Of a stretch of 6,530 bases of DNA, positions 6,488 to 6,530 are shown piece after piece. The DNA is from a bacterium (lineage in GTDB: Bacteria; BMS3Abin14). The stretch is taken from positions 1 through 6,530 of the forward strand of contig JALHUC010000507.1 of NCBI GenBank assembly GCA_022865845.1, written 5' to 3'. The notes beneath the pieces are model-generated. The model was not told the DNA's origin, ran no database searches, and saw nothing but the letters and a program-made list of their open reading frames with translations. Every line of letters starts with the position of its first letter. Position 1 is the stretch's first letter. The translations under genes and the position numbers were made by a program.

Positions 6488-6530
6488 AAAAGGTATTGAA
6501 AGAATTACGAAAAAAACTGCCCTTCTATCA
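6484..6530 (+). CDS. Start of an unidentified gene (3'-partial)
   Basis: An ATG at 6484 overlaps the ispG stop as ATGA and opens a frame that runs to the window end: MKKVLKELRKKLPFY plus an incomplete codon. GAGAGGA at 6473-6479 is a plausible ribosome site, ending 4 bases before the ATG. The short N-terminus is lysine-rich and its codons (GTA, TTG, TTA, CGA) are more AT-leaning than those of its neighbours. Fifteen residues are too few to assign a family. It does not look like prolyl-tRNA synthetase, which follows ispG in some Deltaproteobacteria and usually starts with an MRYSQ-type sequence. That it is a real gene is supported by the overlap and the ribosome site. Confidence 0.6.
   Translation, partial: MKKVLKELRKKLPFY

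Overview
This 6.5 kb window is a compact run of housekeeping genes, all on the + strand: pyrH (5' end cut off by the window), frr, uppS, cdsA, dxr, rseP and ispG. The first codons of an eighth, unidentified gene close the window. Every gene except the last is identified by strong family motifs and near-standard length. I see no RNA genes, mobile elements, CRISPR arrays, repeats or broken genes.

The base composition is moderately GC-rich, and the proteins look like those of a Gram-negative bacterium: an RseP-type protease with two PDZ domains, and a bacterial-type (about 360-residue) IspG. The order frr-uppS-cdsA-dxr-rseP-ispG differs from E. coli, where dxr precedes uppS and bamA follows rseP. 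From memory it resembles arrangements in the former Deltaproteobacteria (Geobacter/Desulfuromonas-like and related lineages). The taxonomic guess is an inference of moderate strength; no species is claimed.

Layout: 1-726 UMP kinase; 729-1286 ribosome recycling factor; 1287-1395 the only real intergenic gap (109 bases, with a short hairpin); 1396-2127 undecaprenyl diphosphate synthase; 2124-2921 CDP-diacylglycerol synthase; 2921-4093 DXP reductoisomerase; 4094-5395 site-2 protease; 5399-6487 HMBPP synthase; 6484 to the end, start of an unknown gene. From uppS onward every junction is an overlap, an abutment or a 3-base gap (GTGA, TGATG, TAA-ATG, ATGA). This points to one transcript with translational coupling.

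The genes form a growth and envelope supply line. PyrH makes UDP for nucleotide and nucleotide-sugar pools, and Frr recycles ribosomes. Dxr and IspG are an early and a late step of the MEP pathway, whose isoprenoid units UppS turns into the C55 lipid carrier for peptidoglycan and O-antigen. CdsA makes the activated precursor of phospholipids, and RseP is the intramembrane protease of envelope stress signalling. I found no sign of a new biological system. The points worth a second look are modest: the frr-uppS spacer, the ispG-for-bamA neighbourhood, an apparent excess of GATC, and the unidentified downstream gene.
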